From HyVt-477 sp965224605 (GTDB lineage Bacteria > Pseudomonadota > Gammaproteobacteria > Thiotrichales > Thiotrichaceae): DNA of 64,000 nucleotides. The notes beneath the pieces were generated by a model. It worked only from the letters and a program-made list of their open reading frames with translations. It ran no database searches and was not told the origin of the DNA. The DNA lies in NCBI GenBank assembly GCA_965224605.1, contig CBDCZP010000012.1, positions 1 through 64,000 on the forward strand, written 5' to 3'. How positions within the stretch are numbered: the first letter of the stretch is position 1; every line of letters begins with the position of its first letter. This document shows positions 32,551 to 42,463 of this stretch, in pieces. A program made the position numbers and the translations under genes.

Positions 32551-33435
32551 ATGGCAATTACTGCTGCAATGGTAAAAGAACTTCGCGAGCGTACGGGCGC
32601 TGGCATGATGGAATGTAAGAAAATGCTCGTTGAGTCTGATGGTGATATGGATGGCGCCATCGAAATGATGCGTAAGAATGGCGCTGCAAAAGCGGATAAA
32701 AAAGCGGGACGTATCGCGGCTGAAGGACGCATCGTGTTAGTAATTAATGACGATAAAACGGAAGGTGCGATTATTGAAATTAACTCTGAAACAGATTTTG
32801 TCGCAAAAGATGAAAGTTTCATGGGTTTTGCAACAGCCGTAGGTGCTGTTGTTTTGGCTGATAAGCCTGTTGATATCCCTGCACTTGCTTCATTGCCTCT
32901 GGAAGGGGGGGAAACGGTTGAAGAGACACGTGCTAATCTGGTTTCAAAAATAGGCGAGAACATTCAGGTGCGCCGTTTTGAAATGATGAGTACAGAAAGT
33001 GGAGCTATATCCTCTTACTTGCATGGCGAGCGCATTGGTGTTGTGATTTCAATGACAGGTGGCGATGAGCAACTAGGTAAAGATATAGCTATGCATATCG
33101 CTGCTAGCAACCCTACTTGTGTTTCAGAAGATCAGGTTCCTGAAGATGAGCTGGCGAAGGAAAAAGAAATTCTAATCGCTCAAGCTGAAGGTAGCGGTAA
33201 GCCTGCAGAAATTGTTGAAAAAATGGTCGCAGGTCGAATTCGCAAATACTTGTCTGAGATAACCTTACTAGGTCAATCTTTTGTAAAAGACCCAGATCAA
33301 ACGGTAGGCAAGTTGCTATCAGCTGCTGGCGCTACAGTTGATGCCTTTGTTCGCTATGAAGTGGGCGATGGTATTGAAAAGAAACAGGAAGATTTTGCGG
33401 CAGAGGTCATGGCGCAGATGAAAGGATCGAGCTAA
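32551..33435 (+). CDS. tsf: Elongation factor Ts
   Basis: Nucleotide exchange factor for EF-Tu. 294 aa from the ATG at 32551, which begins the conserved MAITAAMVKELRERTGAGMM; the frame is open from 32500, but upstream codons are not conserved and AAGGGTAATGAC holds a ribosome binding site. Marks: ECKKMLVESDGDMDGAIEMM and NSETDFVAKDESF. Follows rpsB, a universal pairing, and ends before a strong terminator. Confidence 0.96.
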   Translation: MAITAAMVKELRERTGAGMMECKKMLVESDGDMDGAIEMMRKNGAAKADKKAGRIAAEGRIVLVINDDKTEGAIIEINSETDFVAKDESFMGFATAVGAVVLADKPVDIPALASLPLEGGETVEETRANLVSKIGENIQVRRFEMMSTESGAISSYLHGERIGVVISMTGGDEQLGKDIAMHIAASNPTCVSEDQVPEDELAKEKEILIAQAEGSGKPAEIVEKMVAGRIRKYLSEITLLGQSFVKDPDQTVGKLLSAAGATVDAFVRYEVGDGIEKKQEDFAAEVMAQMKGSS

Positions 33436-33453
33436 CCTGTGTTGATCATTTAA

Positions 33454-33487
33454 TAAAAAGGGGCATATTTATTTGCTCCTTTTTTTT
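33454..33487 (+). terminator. Intrinsic terminator after tsf
   Basis: AAAAGGGGCA and TTGCTCCTTTT pair around TATTTA and are followed by a run of T. Separates rpsB-tsf from pyrH. Confidence 0.75.
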
Positions 33488-33544
33488 GTGTGTAATATTA
33501 GTGTGTAAGAATACTGGTGCAATCAAAATATAGCCGGGGAAGAA

Positions 33545-34261
33545 ATGTCAGATATTAAATATAAGAGAATTTTACTAAAACTCAGTGGTGAAGCCCTAAT
33601 GGGTGATAATGCCTTTGGTATTGATGCGAATGTTCTTAAAAAAGTAGCTACTGAAATTGTTGATCTGCACAAACAGGGTGTTGAAATAGGATTAGTGATC
33701 GGTGGAGGTAATATTTTTCGGGGGGCTGGTCTAGCACAAAGTGGTATTGATCGTACCCGTGCAGACCAGATGGGTATGCTGGCAACGGTGATGAACTCAT
33801 TAGCCATGCAGGATCAATGTATAAAACTGGGTGTTGAATGTATCGTGCTATCAGCGCTTAATCTGGATCAGGCTTGTGAAGCCTATTCTGCGCAACGAGC
33901 ACGCAATCATCTGTCAAAAAGACGTATCGTTATTATGGCGGCGGGGTCAGGCAATCCCTATTTCACTACTGATACAGCCGCCAGTTTACGGGCACTGGAA
34001 ATAAATGCGGATCTGTTGCTAAAGGGCACCAAAGTTGATGGCGTGTATGATTCTGACCCGAAAACAAACCCCGATGCTAAACGCTACGATGAAATAAGCT
34101 ATACAGAAGCTATTTCCAAAGAACTGGGAGTCATGGATTTAACGGCTTTAGTCCTGTGCCGCGAAAACGCTATGCCTATGCAGGTCTATAATTTGTTTGA
34201 AGCGGGCAAGCTTTCGGCTATCATAAGCGGGCAGTCTTCTGGAACATTGATTAAAGACTAA
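33545..34261 (+). CDS. pyrH: UMP kinase
   Basis: Phosphorylates UMP to UDP in pyrimidine synthesis. 238 aa, hexameric amino-acid-kinase fold. KRILLKLSGEALMGDNAFGI at the N-terminus and VIGGGNIFRGAGLAQSGIDR mark the phosphate-binding loops; FTTDTAASLRALEI and LLKGTKVDGVYDSDP are further signatures. Begins the pyrH-frr-uppS-cdsA run. Confidence 0.97.
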   Translation: MSDIKYKRILLKLSGEALMGDNAFGIDANVLKKVATEIVDLHKQGVEIGLVIGGGNIFRGAGLAQSGIDRTRADQMGMLATVMNSLAMQDQCIKLGVECIVLSALNLDQACEAYSAQRARNHLSKRRIVIMAAGSGNPYFTTDTAASLRALEINADLLLKGTKVDGVYDSDPKTNPDAKRYDEISYTEAISKELGVMDLTALVLCRENAMPMQVYNLFEAGKLSAIISGQSSGTLIKD

Positions 34262-34372
34262 GGATACTCTTTTATTGTCTATTCATTCATGGAGTAGACT
34301 CAAAAGGATAGAGGCTCTTGAAAGCAGTAAGAAAACCAATCAGCAGGAACAAATAGCGCACAAGGAATTACA

Positions 34373-34930
34373 ATGATTAATGAAATACTAAAAGATGCAA
34401 ACGAAAGGATGCAAAAGAGTGTCGAATCACTTAAAAATGAATTAACCAAGATCAGAACGGGTCGTGCACACCCTAGTATTCTTGATCATATCAATGTTGA
34501 TTACTATGGTAGTCAGGTTCCGTTATCGCAAGTGTCTAATATAACAGCTGAAGATGCACGAACTTTATGTCTTACCGTCTGGGAAGATATGATGGCAAAA
34601 CCCGTAGAAAAAGCCATTATGGATTCTGACTTGGGTTTAAACCCGAATACTGCAGGAACGGTTATCCGTGTGCCTTTACCTCCACTCACTGAGGAGCGTA
34701 GAAAGGATTTGGTTCGTGTAGTGAAGCAAGAAGCGGAAGGTGGGCGTGTGGCTATTCGGAATATTCGCCGAGATGCAAATTCAGACTTTAAAACTCTGCA
34801 AAAAGAATCTGAAATATCTGAGGATGAACAGCGTAAAGCGGAAGATGATGTTCAGAAATCGACTGATAAATATATCGCTGAGATTGAAGTAGTGTTAGCT
34901 GAAAAAGAACAAGATTTAATGGCGGTTTAG
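34373..34930 (+). CDS. frr: Ribosome recycling factor
   Basis: Works with EF-G to split ribosomes after termination. 185 aa, the canonical length. Conserved KIRTGRAHPSILDHINVDYY, the PLPPLTEERRKDLVRVVKQE block and AIRNIRRDAN are present. Follows pyrH by about 110 bases. Confidence 0.97.
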   Translation: MINEILKDANERMQKSVESLKNELTKIRTGRAHPSILDHINVDYYGSQVPLSQVSNITAEDARTLCLTVWEDMMAKPVEKAIMDSDLGLNPNTAGTVIRVPLPPLTEERRKDLVRVVKQEAEGGRVAIRNIRRDANSDFKTLQKESEISEDEQRKAEDDVQKSTDKYIAEIEVVLAEKEQDLMAV

Positions 34931-34970
34931 TTTTAGTTCTAGTTTTCTTTATTCCCAATTAATCAAGGAC

Positions 34971-35717
34971 ATGAAAGATATAAAAAACATTTCAATCCCT
35001 AAACATATTGCTATTGTCATGGATGGCAATGGACGCTGGGCAAAAAAACGCTTCTTGCCGCGTACCTATGGTCATAAGAAGGGGGTCGATTCCGTACGTC
35101 GCACTATTCGTGCTTGCGACAAGCGAGGAGTGAAATATTTAACACTTTTTGCTTTTAGCAGTGAAAACTGGAAACGTCCACAAGAAGAAGTGACCGCGCT
35201 CATGTCCCTGTTTATGTCGGCGCTGGAAAGTGAAGCTAAATCATTAGCTGAAAATGGTATTAAACTAAGCTTTATCGGTGATATAGCGGCTTTTCCCGAA
35301 AAGTTACAAGAGAAAATGAAGCAGGTTGAAAAATTAACCCATAAGGGCACTAATCTCTCTATGCAAATAGCGGCGAATTATGGTGGACGTTGGGATATAG
35401 TAAATGCTTGTAAACAGGTTGTGAAACTGGCTAACGAAGGCAATCTCACTGAAAATGATATCAGTGAAGATAGCTTTGCCAAGTTTATGAGTACCGGTGA
35501 TATACCTGATCCAGACCTCTATATTAGAACCGGTGGTGAAACCAGAGTTAGCAACTTCTTATTGTGGCAACTAGCTTACGCAGAATTTTATTTCACCGAT
35601 GTACTATGGCCTGATTTTGATGCGGAACAGCTTGATCTTGCAATAGGCGACTATTCAAAAAGACAACGACGCTTTGGTAAAACGGGTGATCAAATAGTGA
35701 GTGAACAAAATGCTTAA
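34971..35717 (+). CDS. uppS: Undecaprenyl diphosphate synthase
   Basis: Makes the C55 lipid carrier precursor from FPP and IPP. 248 aa, cis-prenyltransferase fold. Catalytic Asp and P-loop-like HIAIVMDGNGRWAKKR, then FAFSSENWKRP, and the C-terminal DLYIRTGGETRVSNFLLWQ are clear. Overlaps the start of cdsA by 8 bases. It feeds peptidoglycan and O-antigen carriers, as does uppP at 51666. Confidence 0.96.
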   Translation: MKDIKNISIPKHIAIVMDGNGRWAKKRFLPRTYGHKKGVDSVRRTIRACDKRGVKYLTLFAFSSENWKRPQEEVTALMSLFMSALESEAKSLAENGIKLSFIGDIAAFPEKLQEKMKQVEKLTHKGTNLSMQIAANYGGRWDIVNACKQVVKLANEGNLTENDISEDSFAKFMSTGDIPDPDLYIRTGGETRVSNFLLWQLAYAEFYFTDVLWPDFDAEQLDLAIGDYSKRQRRFGKTGDQIVSEQNA

Positions 35718-36531
35718 ACAACGAATCATTACGGCTGTTATATTATTGCCTTTAGTCATTGCAGCTATATTATTACTTCGTAATAACTACTTTATTCTTC
35801 TTTCGTTGATACCTTTGATTTTAATTGGGGGCTGGGAGTGGACGCGGCTAATCTTACTTAGCGATCGACCCCGTTATCGTTATGGTTATATTCTTGGTCT
35901 AGTTAGCGTGGCCGCTATAACCTATTTTCTAAATAGCTATATTTACTCTACTATTATCATTGTTGCATTACTGTGGTGGGTGATAGCGCTAGCTTTGTTG
36001 GTAACCTACAAGCGTGAATCCACATTGTTCATGCATCGACCCTGGATTTTCTCCATTGCGGGTTTTGTGGTGTTGGTATCAGCCTGGTGGTTCCTGGGGA
36101 AATTACATTCGTTTAATCCGCAATGGGTTTTGTATCTAATCTTGCTGACAATAATCGCAGATACTGCGGCTTACTTTTCGGGAAAAAAATTCGGCAAACG
36201 AAAATTAGCTCCAGAACTAAGCCCCGGTAAAACCATAGAAGGCGGGCTGGGTGGGCTTCTGGGTGTTTTCATATGGTCAATATTAGGCGCGTGGTATTTT
36301 CAAGTGCCGGCTAATTATTGGATGTACTTCATTCTGCTATCACTGTTAACTGCTGTTATCTCGATTGCAGGTGATTTATTCGTTAGTATGATGAAGCGTG
36401 AATCTGGATTTAAAGATAGTGGTAGTATTCTTCCTGGTCATGGCGGAATTCTTGATCGGTTAGACAGCTTATTAGCCGCTTTGCCAATATTTACTTCTGG
36501 ACTAGTCTGGGCAGGTTTGCAAGGGTTGTAA
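35710..36531 (+). CDS. cdsA: Phosphatidate cytidylyltransferase
   Basis: Makes CDP-diacylglycerol for phospholipid synthesis. About 273 aa with roughly eight membrane helices and the family signature SMMKRESGFKDSGSILPGHG plus GILDRLDS near the C-terminus. ATG at 35710 is preferred (MLKQRIITAV); a GTG at 35701 would add three residues. Overlaps the uppS end, so translation is coupled. Confidence 0.95.
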   Translation: MLKQRIITAVILLPLVIAAILLLRNNYFILLSLIPLILIGGWEWTRLILLSDRPRYRYGYILGLVSVAAITYFLNSYIYSTIIIVALLWWVIALALLVTYKRESTLFMHRPWIFSIAGFVVLVSAWWFLGKLHSFNPQWVLYLILLTIIADTAAYFSGKKFGKRKLAPELSPGKTIEGGLGGLLGVFIWSILGAWYFQVPANYWMYFILLSLLTAVISIAGDLFVSMMKRESGFKDSGSILPGHGGILDRLDSLLAALPIFTSGLVWAGLQGL

Positions 36532-36536
36532 ACGCA

Positions 36537-37727
36537 ATGGCTGAAGTAAAACGGATCACTATACTGGGAGCAACGGGCTCTATTGGAGTTAGTACGTTAG
36601 ATGTTATCAGTCGTCATCCCGATCGCTATCAGGTCACTGCTCTGACCGCTAATACCAATATCGATAAGCTTTTTCAGCAATGTATTGAACATACCCCCGA
36701 TTATGCAGTGATAGTCGATGCAGACTGTGCAGAACAGTTGCAATCCAGATTAAAAAATACCGTAGCTGACAATGTAGTAGTACTATCTGGTGCGCAATCT
36801 CTGCCAGTAGTGTCTAGTTTGCCTGAAGTGGACTATGTCATGGCTGCTATTGTTGGAGCCGCAGGACTTTTGTCTACGTTAGCGGCTGCTAAAGCAGGTA
36901 AGCGTGTTTTACTCGCCAACAAAGAAGCACTAGTGATGTCGGGTCAACTCTTTATGGATACTGTACGGAACCATAATGCAGAACTATTGCCTATAGACAG
37001 CGAGCATAATGCGATTTTTCAATGCATGCCCGCTAGTCAAAGTATGTTGGATCATGGTCATTTATCGGGTGTTGAACGTATCCTGTTAACAGGCTCAGGT
37101 GGCCCCTTTAGAACACGCGACATTTCAACCCTTAAAGAGGTTACGCCCGAAGAAGCGATTGCGCACCCTAATTGGGATATGGGTAAGAAAATCTCAATAG
37201 ACTCAGCCACTATGATGAATAAAGGTCTGGAAGTTATTGAAGCTTGTTGGCTATTTAATGTGGAGCAAAAGAAAATTCAGGTGGTTGTGCATCCGCAAAG
37301 CACGATTCACTCAATGGTGTCTTATCGTGACGGTTCAGTTTTAGCCCAGATGGGACATCCTGATATGCGCACTCCTATTGCTTATTCGCTAGCGTGGCCG
37401 GAAAGAATCGAGTCGGGTGTTGCCACTTTAGATTTTTTAGAAGTAGGGCGTCTGGATTTTGAAGAGCCTGATTTTCAGCGCTTTCCTTGTTTACGACTAG
37501 CCTATGAAGCACATCAACAAGGTGGCTATGCAAGCATTGCGTTAAATGCCGCAAATGAAGTGGCGGTAGCTGCGTTTTTAGCAAGAGAAATCGCTTTTAC
37601 TGATATTCCTCTATTAATTGAAGATGTATTAGAAAAAGCGCCATCCGGTACACCGTCTATCGTAAATGATATACTTGTTCAGGATTTAGCAAGCCGTGAG
37701 TATTCAATATCGTGGCTACAAAAATAA
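36537..37727 (+). CDS. dxr: 1-deoxy-D-xylulose 5-phosphate reductoisomerase
   Basis: Second step of the MEP isoprenoid pathway, converting DXP to MEP with NADPH. 396 aa. NADPH-binding TILGATGSIGVSTLDVI, the LLANKEALVMSG segment, metal-binding PIDSEHNAIFQCM, and HPNWDMGKKISIDSATMMNK are all intact. Five bases after cdsA, so within the same operon, logically near uppS. Confidence 0.97.
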   Translation: MAEVKRITILGATGSIGVSTLDVISRHPDRYQVTALTANTNIDKLFQQCIEHTPDYAVIVDADCAEQLQSRLKNTVADNVVVLSGAQSLPVVSSLPEVDYVMAAIVGAAGLLSTLAAAKAGKRVLLANKEALVMSGQLFMDTVRNHNAELLPIDSEHNAIFQCMPASQSMLDHGHLSGVERILLTGSGGPFRTRDISTLKEVTPEEAIAHPNWDMGKKISIDSATMMNKGLEVIEACWLFNVEQKKIQVVVHPQSTIHSMVSYRDGSVLAQMGHPDMRTPIAYSLAWPERIESGVATLDFLEVGRLDFEEPDFQRFPCLRLAYEAHQQGGYASIALNAANEVAVAAFLAREIAFTDIPLLIEDVLEKAPSGTPSIVNDILVQDLASREYSISWLQK

Positions 37728-37816
37728 CAACATACAACTATGTATCATAACTATTTATTGACGGATTCATTGCCAAATCAAAAGTTAGGTTACAAGTTAA
37801 AGGTGGATTGGTAAAT

Positions 37817-39196
37817 ATGAGTTTTCTTATCGCTTTAGGCGCGTTTATTATCACTATTGGTATTCTGGTAGCAATACATGAATACGGTCATTTCTGGGTG
37901 GCACGTAAGCTGGGTGTTAAAGTTTTACGTTATTCCGTTGGTTTTGGTAAACCGCTCTATACCTATATTTCTAAAGATGAAGATAAAATAGAATACGTGC
38001 TTGCCGCTATTCCCTTTGGTGGTTACGTCAAAATGCTGGATGAACGTGAAGGGGATGTACCCGAAGAACTTAAACATCGTGCTTTTAATCTGCAACCCGT
38101 ATGGAAACGAATAGCCATTGTATTGGCAGGCCCCATGGCTAATTTCATCTTTGCAATATTTGCCTACGCGCTGACTTTTATCATCGGCGTAGAAGGCATG
38201 AGACCCTATGTGGGTGAAGTGGTTGAAAATTCGCCCGCTGCAGAAGCGGGTTTTGAATCGATGGATATCATCACCGGCATAAATGGTAATAGTGTAGAAA
38301 CAATAAGAGATACTCGTTTACTGCTGCTCGATGAATATCTGGCCAACCCTGATCAAATTGATTTCTCCGTAACCAAGGAAAGTGGTAATGCAGCCGTTCT
38401 AAAGCTAGATTTGTCACAGATTAATTTACTAAAAAAAGAGGGTGATCATCTGAAGTTCGTTGGCATAAAAGCCTGGCGTCCTTATTTGCCCTATGTTCAT
38501 CAAGTGTTGCCGGGTAAACCCGCTGAAAAGGCTGGCTTTAAAGCAGACGATAAATTGATATCGGTTGACGGTAAAACCTTTACTTCACCGAAAGACTTTT
38601 CAACCTATGTTGGTCAGAATATGGATAAAGACCTTGTCATACGTGTGAAACGTAACGATAACGAGTTGATAACTCTCCATGTAACGCCTGAGCTAATTGA
38701 AGACAAGGGCAAACAAAAGGGTATTATTGGTGTGGCGATGGGTGGTTACCTAAGCGACGAAGTCTATGATAAACTCCACATCGTTGTTAATTATTCACCT
38801 TTTGAAGCACTCAAGCGTGGCACTGCAGAAACCTGGAATATGTCGATTATGTCACTAAAAGTGATGGGACGTCTGGTTACAGGTCAAGCTTCACTTAAAC
38901 ATATCAGTGGCCCGGTGACGATAGCTACTTATGCGGGTGAAACCATACGACATGGTCTTGTTGTCTTTTTGGGGTTTTTGGCGATTATCAGTCTGAGTTT
39001 GGGAGTGATGAATCTTTTACCTATTCCCGTGTTGGATGGCGGGCATCTACTTTTTTACATCATTGAATTTATTAAAGGAAGCCCTGTATCAGAAGCTATT
39101 CAGGAGTTTGGTATGCGCATTGGCGTTGCTATGATTGGTGCTTTTATGGTGCTGGCCTTTTACAATGATATTCTAAGACTCATTCCGAAATTCTAA
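37817..39196 (+). CDS. rseP: Site-2 protease RseP
   Basis: Inner-membrane zinc metalloprotease that cleaves RseA to release sigma E and clears signal peptides. About 459 aa. Active-site HEYGH lies in the first helix (about residues 22-26), the second metal site is NLLPIPVLDGGH near the C-terminus, and two PDZ domains fall between (about 115-200 and 215-290). ATG at 37817 (MSFLIALGAFI) is preferred; the frame is open from TTG at 37808. Lies just before bamA, as in E. coli. Confidence 0.95.
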   Translation: MSFLIALGAFIITIGILVAIHEYGHFWVARKLGVKVLRYSVGFGKPLYTYISKDEDKIEYVLAAIPFGGYVKMLDEREGDVPEELKHRAFNLQPVWKRIAIVLAGPMANFIFAIFAYALTFIIGVEGMRPYVGEVVENSPAAEAGFESMDIITGINGNSVETIRDTRLLLLDEYLANPDQIDFSVTKESGNAAVLKLDLSQINLLKKEGDHLKFVGIKAWRPYLPYVHQVLPGKPAEKAGFKADDKLISVDGKTFTSPKDFSTYVGQNMDKDLVIRVKRNDNELITLHVTPELIEDKGKQKGIIGVAMGGYLSDEVYDKLHIVVNYSPFEALKRGTAETWNMSIMSLKVMGRLVTGQASLKHISGPVTIATYAGETIRHGLVVFLGFLAIISLSLGVMNLLPIPVLDGGHLLFYIIEFIKGSPVSEAIQEFGMRIGVAMIGAFMVLAFYNDILRLIPKF

Positions 39197-39249
39197 TTTC
39201 GGGGCAATTTTATAAAGTTACAGTTTTCACCGAGTAGAACTAAAATAAC

Positions 39250-41610
39250 ATGAAAAAATCTTTTCTTTCGCTATCCATAGCCAGTTGTTTATTAGCTGTT
39301 TCTCAGTCCACATGGGCTGAAAGTTTCATAGTCCGTGATATACAAATTAAGGGTATTCAACGGGTCGATCCTGGAACGGTACTTGCTAATATTCCGATAA
39401 AAGCAGGTGAAACCTATAAAGATTTCATGACGGCTGATATCGTTCGTTCACTCTATAAAACGGGGCTTTTTGATGACGTTAGCTTACAGAGAAACGGCAG
39501 AATACTAGTTGTTAACGTGCATGAACGTATGGCAGTGGGCGAGATTAACATTACTGGCAATAAAGTTTTTGAAACCAAACAGTTGATTGATGCACTAAAG
39601 CAAGCGGGTATCCGTAAAGGTCAAACACTTAACCGCTCAGCGTTAGCTCGTATACAGCATCAAATTAAGCAACAGTATCTTGCCCGTGGAAAATATGGGG
39701 TTCAAGTTACCGCTGATACCGCTAATCTTGCTCGTAACCGTGTTGCAGTCAATATTAAGATCAATGAAGGTGCTGATGCGCGTATAAAAAAGGTAAGAAT
39801 TACCGGAAATAAGGCTTTTCCAGATAAAGTTCTGTTGAAATTACTTGAGTCAGGAACCCGAAAATCCTATCAGTTCTTCAGCGATAAAGATAAATATTCA
39901 CGGGAAAAATTAATTGGCGACATTGATAAGCTGACTTCTTTTTACCGTGATCAGGGATATTTGAAATTTGAAGTGACGGATACACAGGTTGCCTTGTCTC
40001 CTGACAAACAAAATATAACGGTTAATATCGCAATCAAAGAAGGTGATCGTTATCGTGTCGGTAATGTTGATGTCAATGCAACATCTGGACTAAGCGCACA
40101 GCAAGCTAGAGCTGTTTTGAAAATGCGTAAAGGGCAGATTTTTTCACAAAAACTATTAGAAGAATCAAGAAAAGCACTCCGCAACAAAGTTTCAGAAGGG
40201 GGGCATGCTTTTGCAAGGATAAGTATCGTTCCTCAAATTGATGAAGCTCGGAAAGTAGTCAATTTACGTTTTGAATCTAGTCCAGGTAAAAGAGTTTACG
40301 TCCGTAGAATTAATATCAGAGGCAATTATCGAACACGCGACGAAGTTTATCGTCGTGAAATGCGCCAGCTTGAGAGTTCCTGGTATTCCAGAGAAAAAGT
40401 AGATCGTTCTAAAGTGCGGTTACAACGCTTGCCTTATGTGCAAAGTGTTAAGGTTCAACAAGTCCCTGTAGCGGGCACTAAAGATCAAGTTGATTTGGAA
40501 GTGACAGTAGCTGAACAGTTGTCTAATCAGTTCACCGCTGGTGTGGGTTTCTCACAAAGTCAGGGTTTGCTCTTTAATCTAGGCTTAAAGCAACAAAACT
40601 TCCTAGGTTCAGGTAAGAGCGTAGGCATCAACCTTAATAACAGTAGTGCAACAAAACGTTTTAGTTTAAATTACTTTGATCCTTACCATACTGTAGATGG
40701 TATCGGCCGTGGTTTTGATGTGCATTACAACAAAACTGATACCGATGAAAATGATTTAATCTCAAGTTACATCAGTGATAGCTTTGGTGGGAATATGTCG
40801 TATTCCATACCCCTGAGTGAGGAGGATTCACTACGCTTTAGTGCGGGTTATGAACATCGTGAAATTACTCAAAGTGCCCCCACAACCACTACCACAACGA
40901 CAACTGACCCGGTCACAAACGCTACCACGACGACCACCACCACCACCAGTAACACTCCTGCCTTCATCGAAGATTTCTTAGACAGGAATGGTAATAAATA
41001 TGATCAGTTTCTTGGAACGGTTAGTTATGTTCATGACACCCGGAATCGCTCCATTTTTCCAACCAAAGGAAATCGGCAGAGTGTAGCCTTTGAAATAGGA
41101 CTACCCGGTAGTGATCTTGAGTATTATAAAATTAGATACAAAGGATCAAATTACTGGCCTGTTACTGAAAAACTAACCTTTGCTCTAAAGGGTGGATTGT
41201 CATTCGGAGATGGTTTTGGTGGCAATGAAGAACTGCCCTTTTATGAACGTTTCTTTTCAGGGGGCATAGGTTCAGTTCGTGGTTTTGAGAAAAACACATT
41301 GGGTGCACTGGACGAATTTAACAATGCCATAGGTGGTGAGTTTGTCGTTAATGGAACTGCTGAGCTATCATTTCCAGCACCTTTTGCCGAAGACATAAAG
41401 GGCCTCAGGATGAGTGCTTTTGTTGATGTGGGTAATGTGTTCCAGGATTTCGATGCATTTGAGGCTGATGATATTAAATACTCTGTCGGTATTGGTGCCA
41501 CCTGGTTATCACCACTAGGCCCATTGACTATTAGTTACGCTAAGCCCTTTAATGTTGATGACGGAGATGATGAGCAACAAATTCAGTTCTCCATAGGTGC
41601 TACTTTTTAG
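39250..41610 (+). CDS. bamA: Outer membrane protein assembly factor BamA
   Basis: Central Omp85 protein of the BAM complex, which inserts beta-barrel proteins. 786 aa: signal peptide ending SQSTWAES, five POTRA domains (about 24-420), then the 16-stranded barrel with the VRGF motif in GGIGSVRGFEKNTLGAL and a C-terminal F (IQFSIGATF). Odd feature: about residues 543-570 contain two runs of eight threonines (APTTTTTTTT and NATTTTTTTT) in what should be a surface loop. Its partner BamD is at 50746. Confidence 0.96.
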   Translation: MKKSFLSLSIASCLLAVSQSTWAESFIVRDIQIKGIQRVDPGTVLANIPIKAGETYKDFMTADIVRSLYKTGLFDDVSLQRNGRILVVNVHERMAVGEINITGNKVFETKQLIDALKQAGIRKGQTLNRSALARIQHQIKQQYLARGKYGVQVTADTANLARNRVAVNIKINEGADARIKKVRITGNKAFPDKVLLKLLESGTRKSYQFFSDKDKYSREKLIGDIDKLTSFYRDQGYLKFEVTDTQVALSPDKQNITVNIAIKEGDRYRVGNVDVNATSGLSAQQARAVLKMRKGQIFSQKLLEESRKALRNKVSEGGHAFARISIVPQIDEARKVVNLRFESSPGKRVYVRRINIRGNYRTRDEVYRREMRQLESSWYSREKVDRSKVRLQRLPYVQSVKVQQVPVAGTKDQVDLEVTVAEQLSNQFTAGVGFSQSQGLLFNLGLKQQNFLGSGKSVGINLNNSSATKRFSLNYFDPYHTVDGIGRGFDVHYNKTDTDENDLISSYISDSFGGNMSYSIPLSEEDSLRFSAGYEHREITQSAPTTTTTTTTDPVTNATTTTTTTTSNTPAFIEDFLDRNGNKYDQFLGTVSYVHDTRNRSIFPTKGNRQSVAFEIGLPGSDLEYYKIRYKGSNYWPVTEKLTFALKGGLSFGDGFGGNEELPFYERFFSGGIGSVRGFEKNTLGALDEFNNAIGGEFVVNGTAELSFPAPFAEDIKGLRMSAFVDVGNVFQDFDAFEADDIKYSVGIGATWLSPLGPLTISYAKPFNVDDGDDEQQIQFSIGATF

Positions 41611-41832
41611 TCTATTTTCTTGGTTCTGCCGCATATCGGCTCCTGTTTTATCATCGAAAACTTTGTAAAGATTTCGTAAAGGTCTCAAATTACAGGAGTC
41701 GATTCAACTATTGAGTACGAAATTTTGCTATAGATTCGGTACTTCTTTAAAGGCTTCGTTTTCACTATCCATTTCGTCAATGCTTTCATATTCAACACGA
41801 TCATTGTCACTTTTTTAAGGTATGATAGTGTA

Positions 41833-42450
41833 ATGAAAACAGTTTATTCTTCTATGTCGTCGCGCCCAACTAAGCTTTCCATGCTGTTCAGGTTAAACAG
41901 GTTTTTTTTATTTGTTCTGTTATTCTTATCCTCATTTTATAATCCTGTAACGGCAGATAGCGTTGCTATTACCTCTGTGAGTGTTGCCGTTGTCAATGTG
42001 CGGCATTTGTTGCAACATGCTCCCCAATCTGAAGCTGCCAGTAAAGAACTTAAGAAAAGGTTTTTGAGCAAAGAGCAAGAACTTGATACCGAAGCAGAAG
42101 CGATTAGAGCGTTTGAAGAATCACTTAGGCAAGCAGAAGGGCGTATTACTCGTGAAGAAAAAATTGAAAAAAAACGGGAATTAAGAAGTCGAAAACGGAC
42201 TCAAAATAGAGCCCTTGAGGACTATCGAGAAGATTTGAGACTTGCCAAAAGTGAGGCTTTGGATGATGTGCAAAAAACAGTGTTTGAAGCAATTGATGAA
42301 GTGCGTCAGCTGAAAAAAATTGATATTATTCTGCAAGATTTTGTTTCTGCTAGTGAACGTGTCGATATAACCAAAACGGTACTTGCCTATTTAGCTGATA
42401 AATTAAAAACAGATAATCTGAATATAAAAGAAGAGCAAGTCTTCCCCTGA
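41833..42450 (+). CDS. skp: OmpH/Skp family periplasmic chaperone
   Basis: Periplasmic holdase that carries unfolded outer membrane proteins to BAM. 205 aa, slightly longer than usual because of a long N-region before the hydrophobic segment (FFLFVLLFLSSFYN). The mature part starts SVAVVNVRHLLQHAPQSEAA and is a long charged coiled coil (about 70-140), as in Skp tentacles. Later ATGs within the first 17 codons may be the true start. Lies between bamA and lpxD, the conserved position. Confidence 0.88.
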   Translation: MKTVYSSMSSRPTKLSMLFRLNRFFLFVLLFLSSFYNPVTADSVAITSVSVAVVNVRHLLQHAPQSEAASKELKKRFLSKEQELDTEAEAIRAFEESLRQAEGRITREEKIEKKRELRSRKRTQNRALEDYREDLRLAKSEALDDVQKTVFEAIDEVRQLKKIDIILQDFVSASERVDITKTVLAYLADKLKTDNLNIKEEQVFP

Positions 42451-42463
42451 TCTGGAGCTTTCC

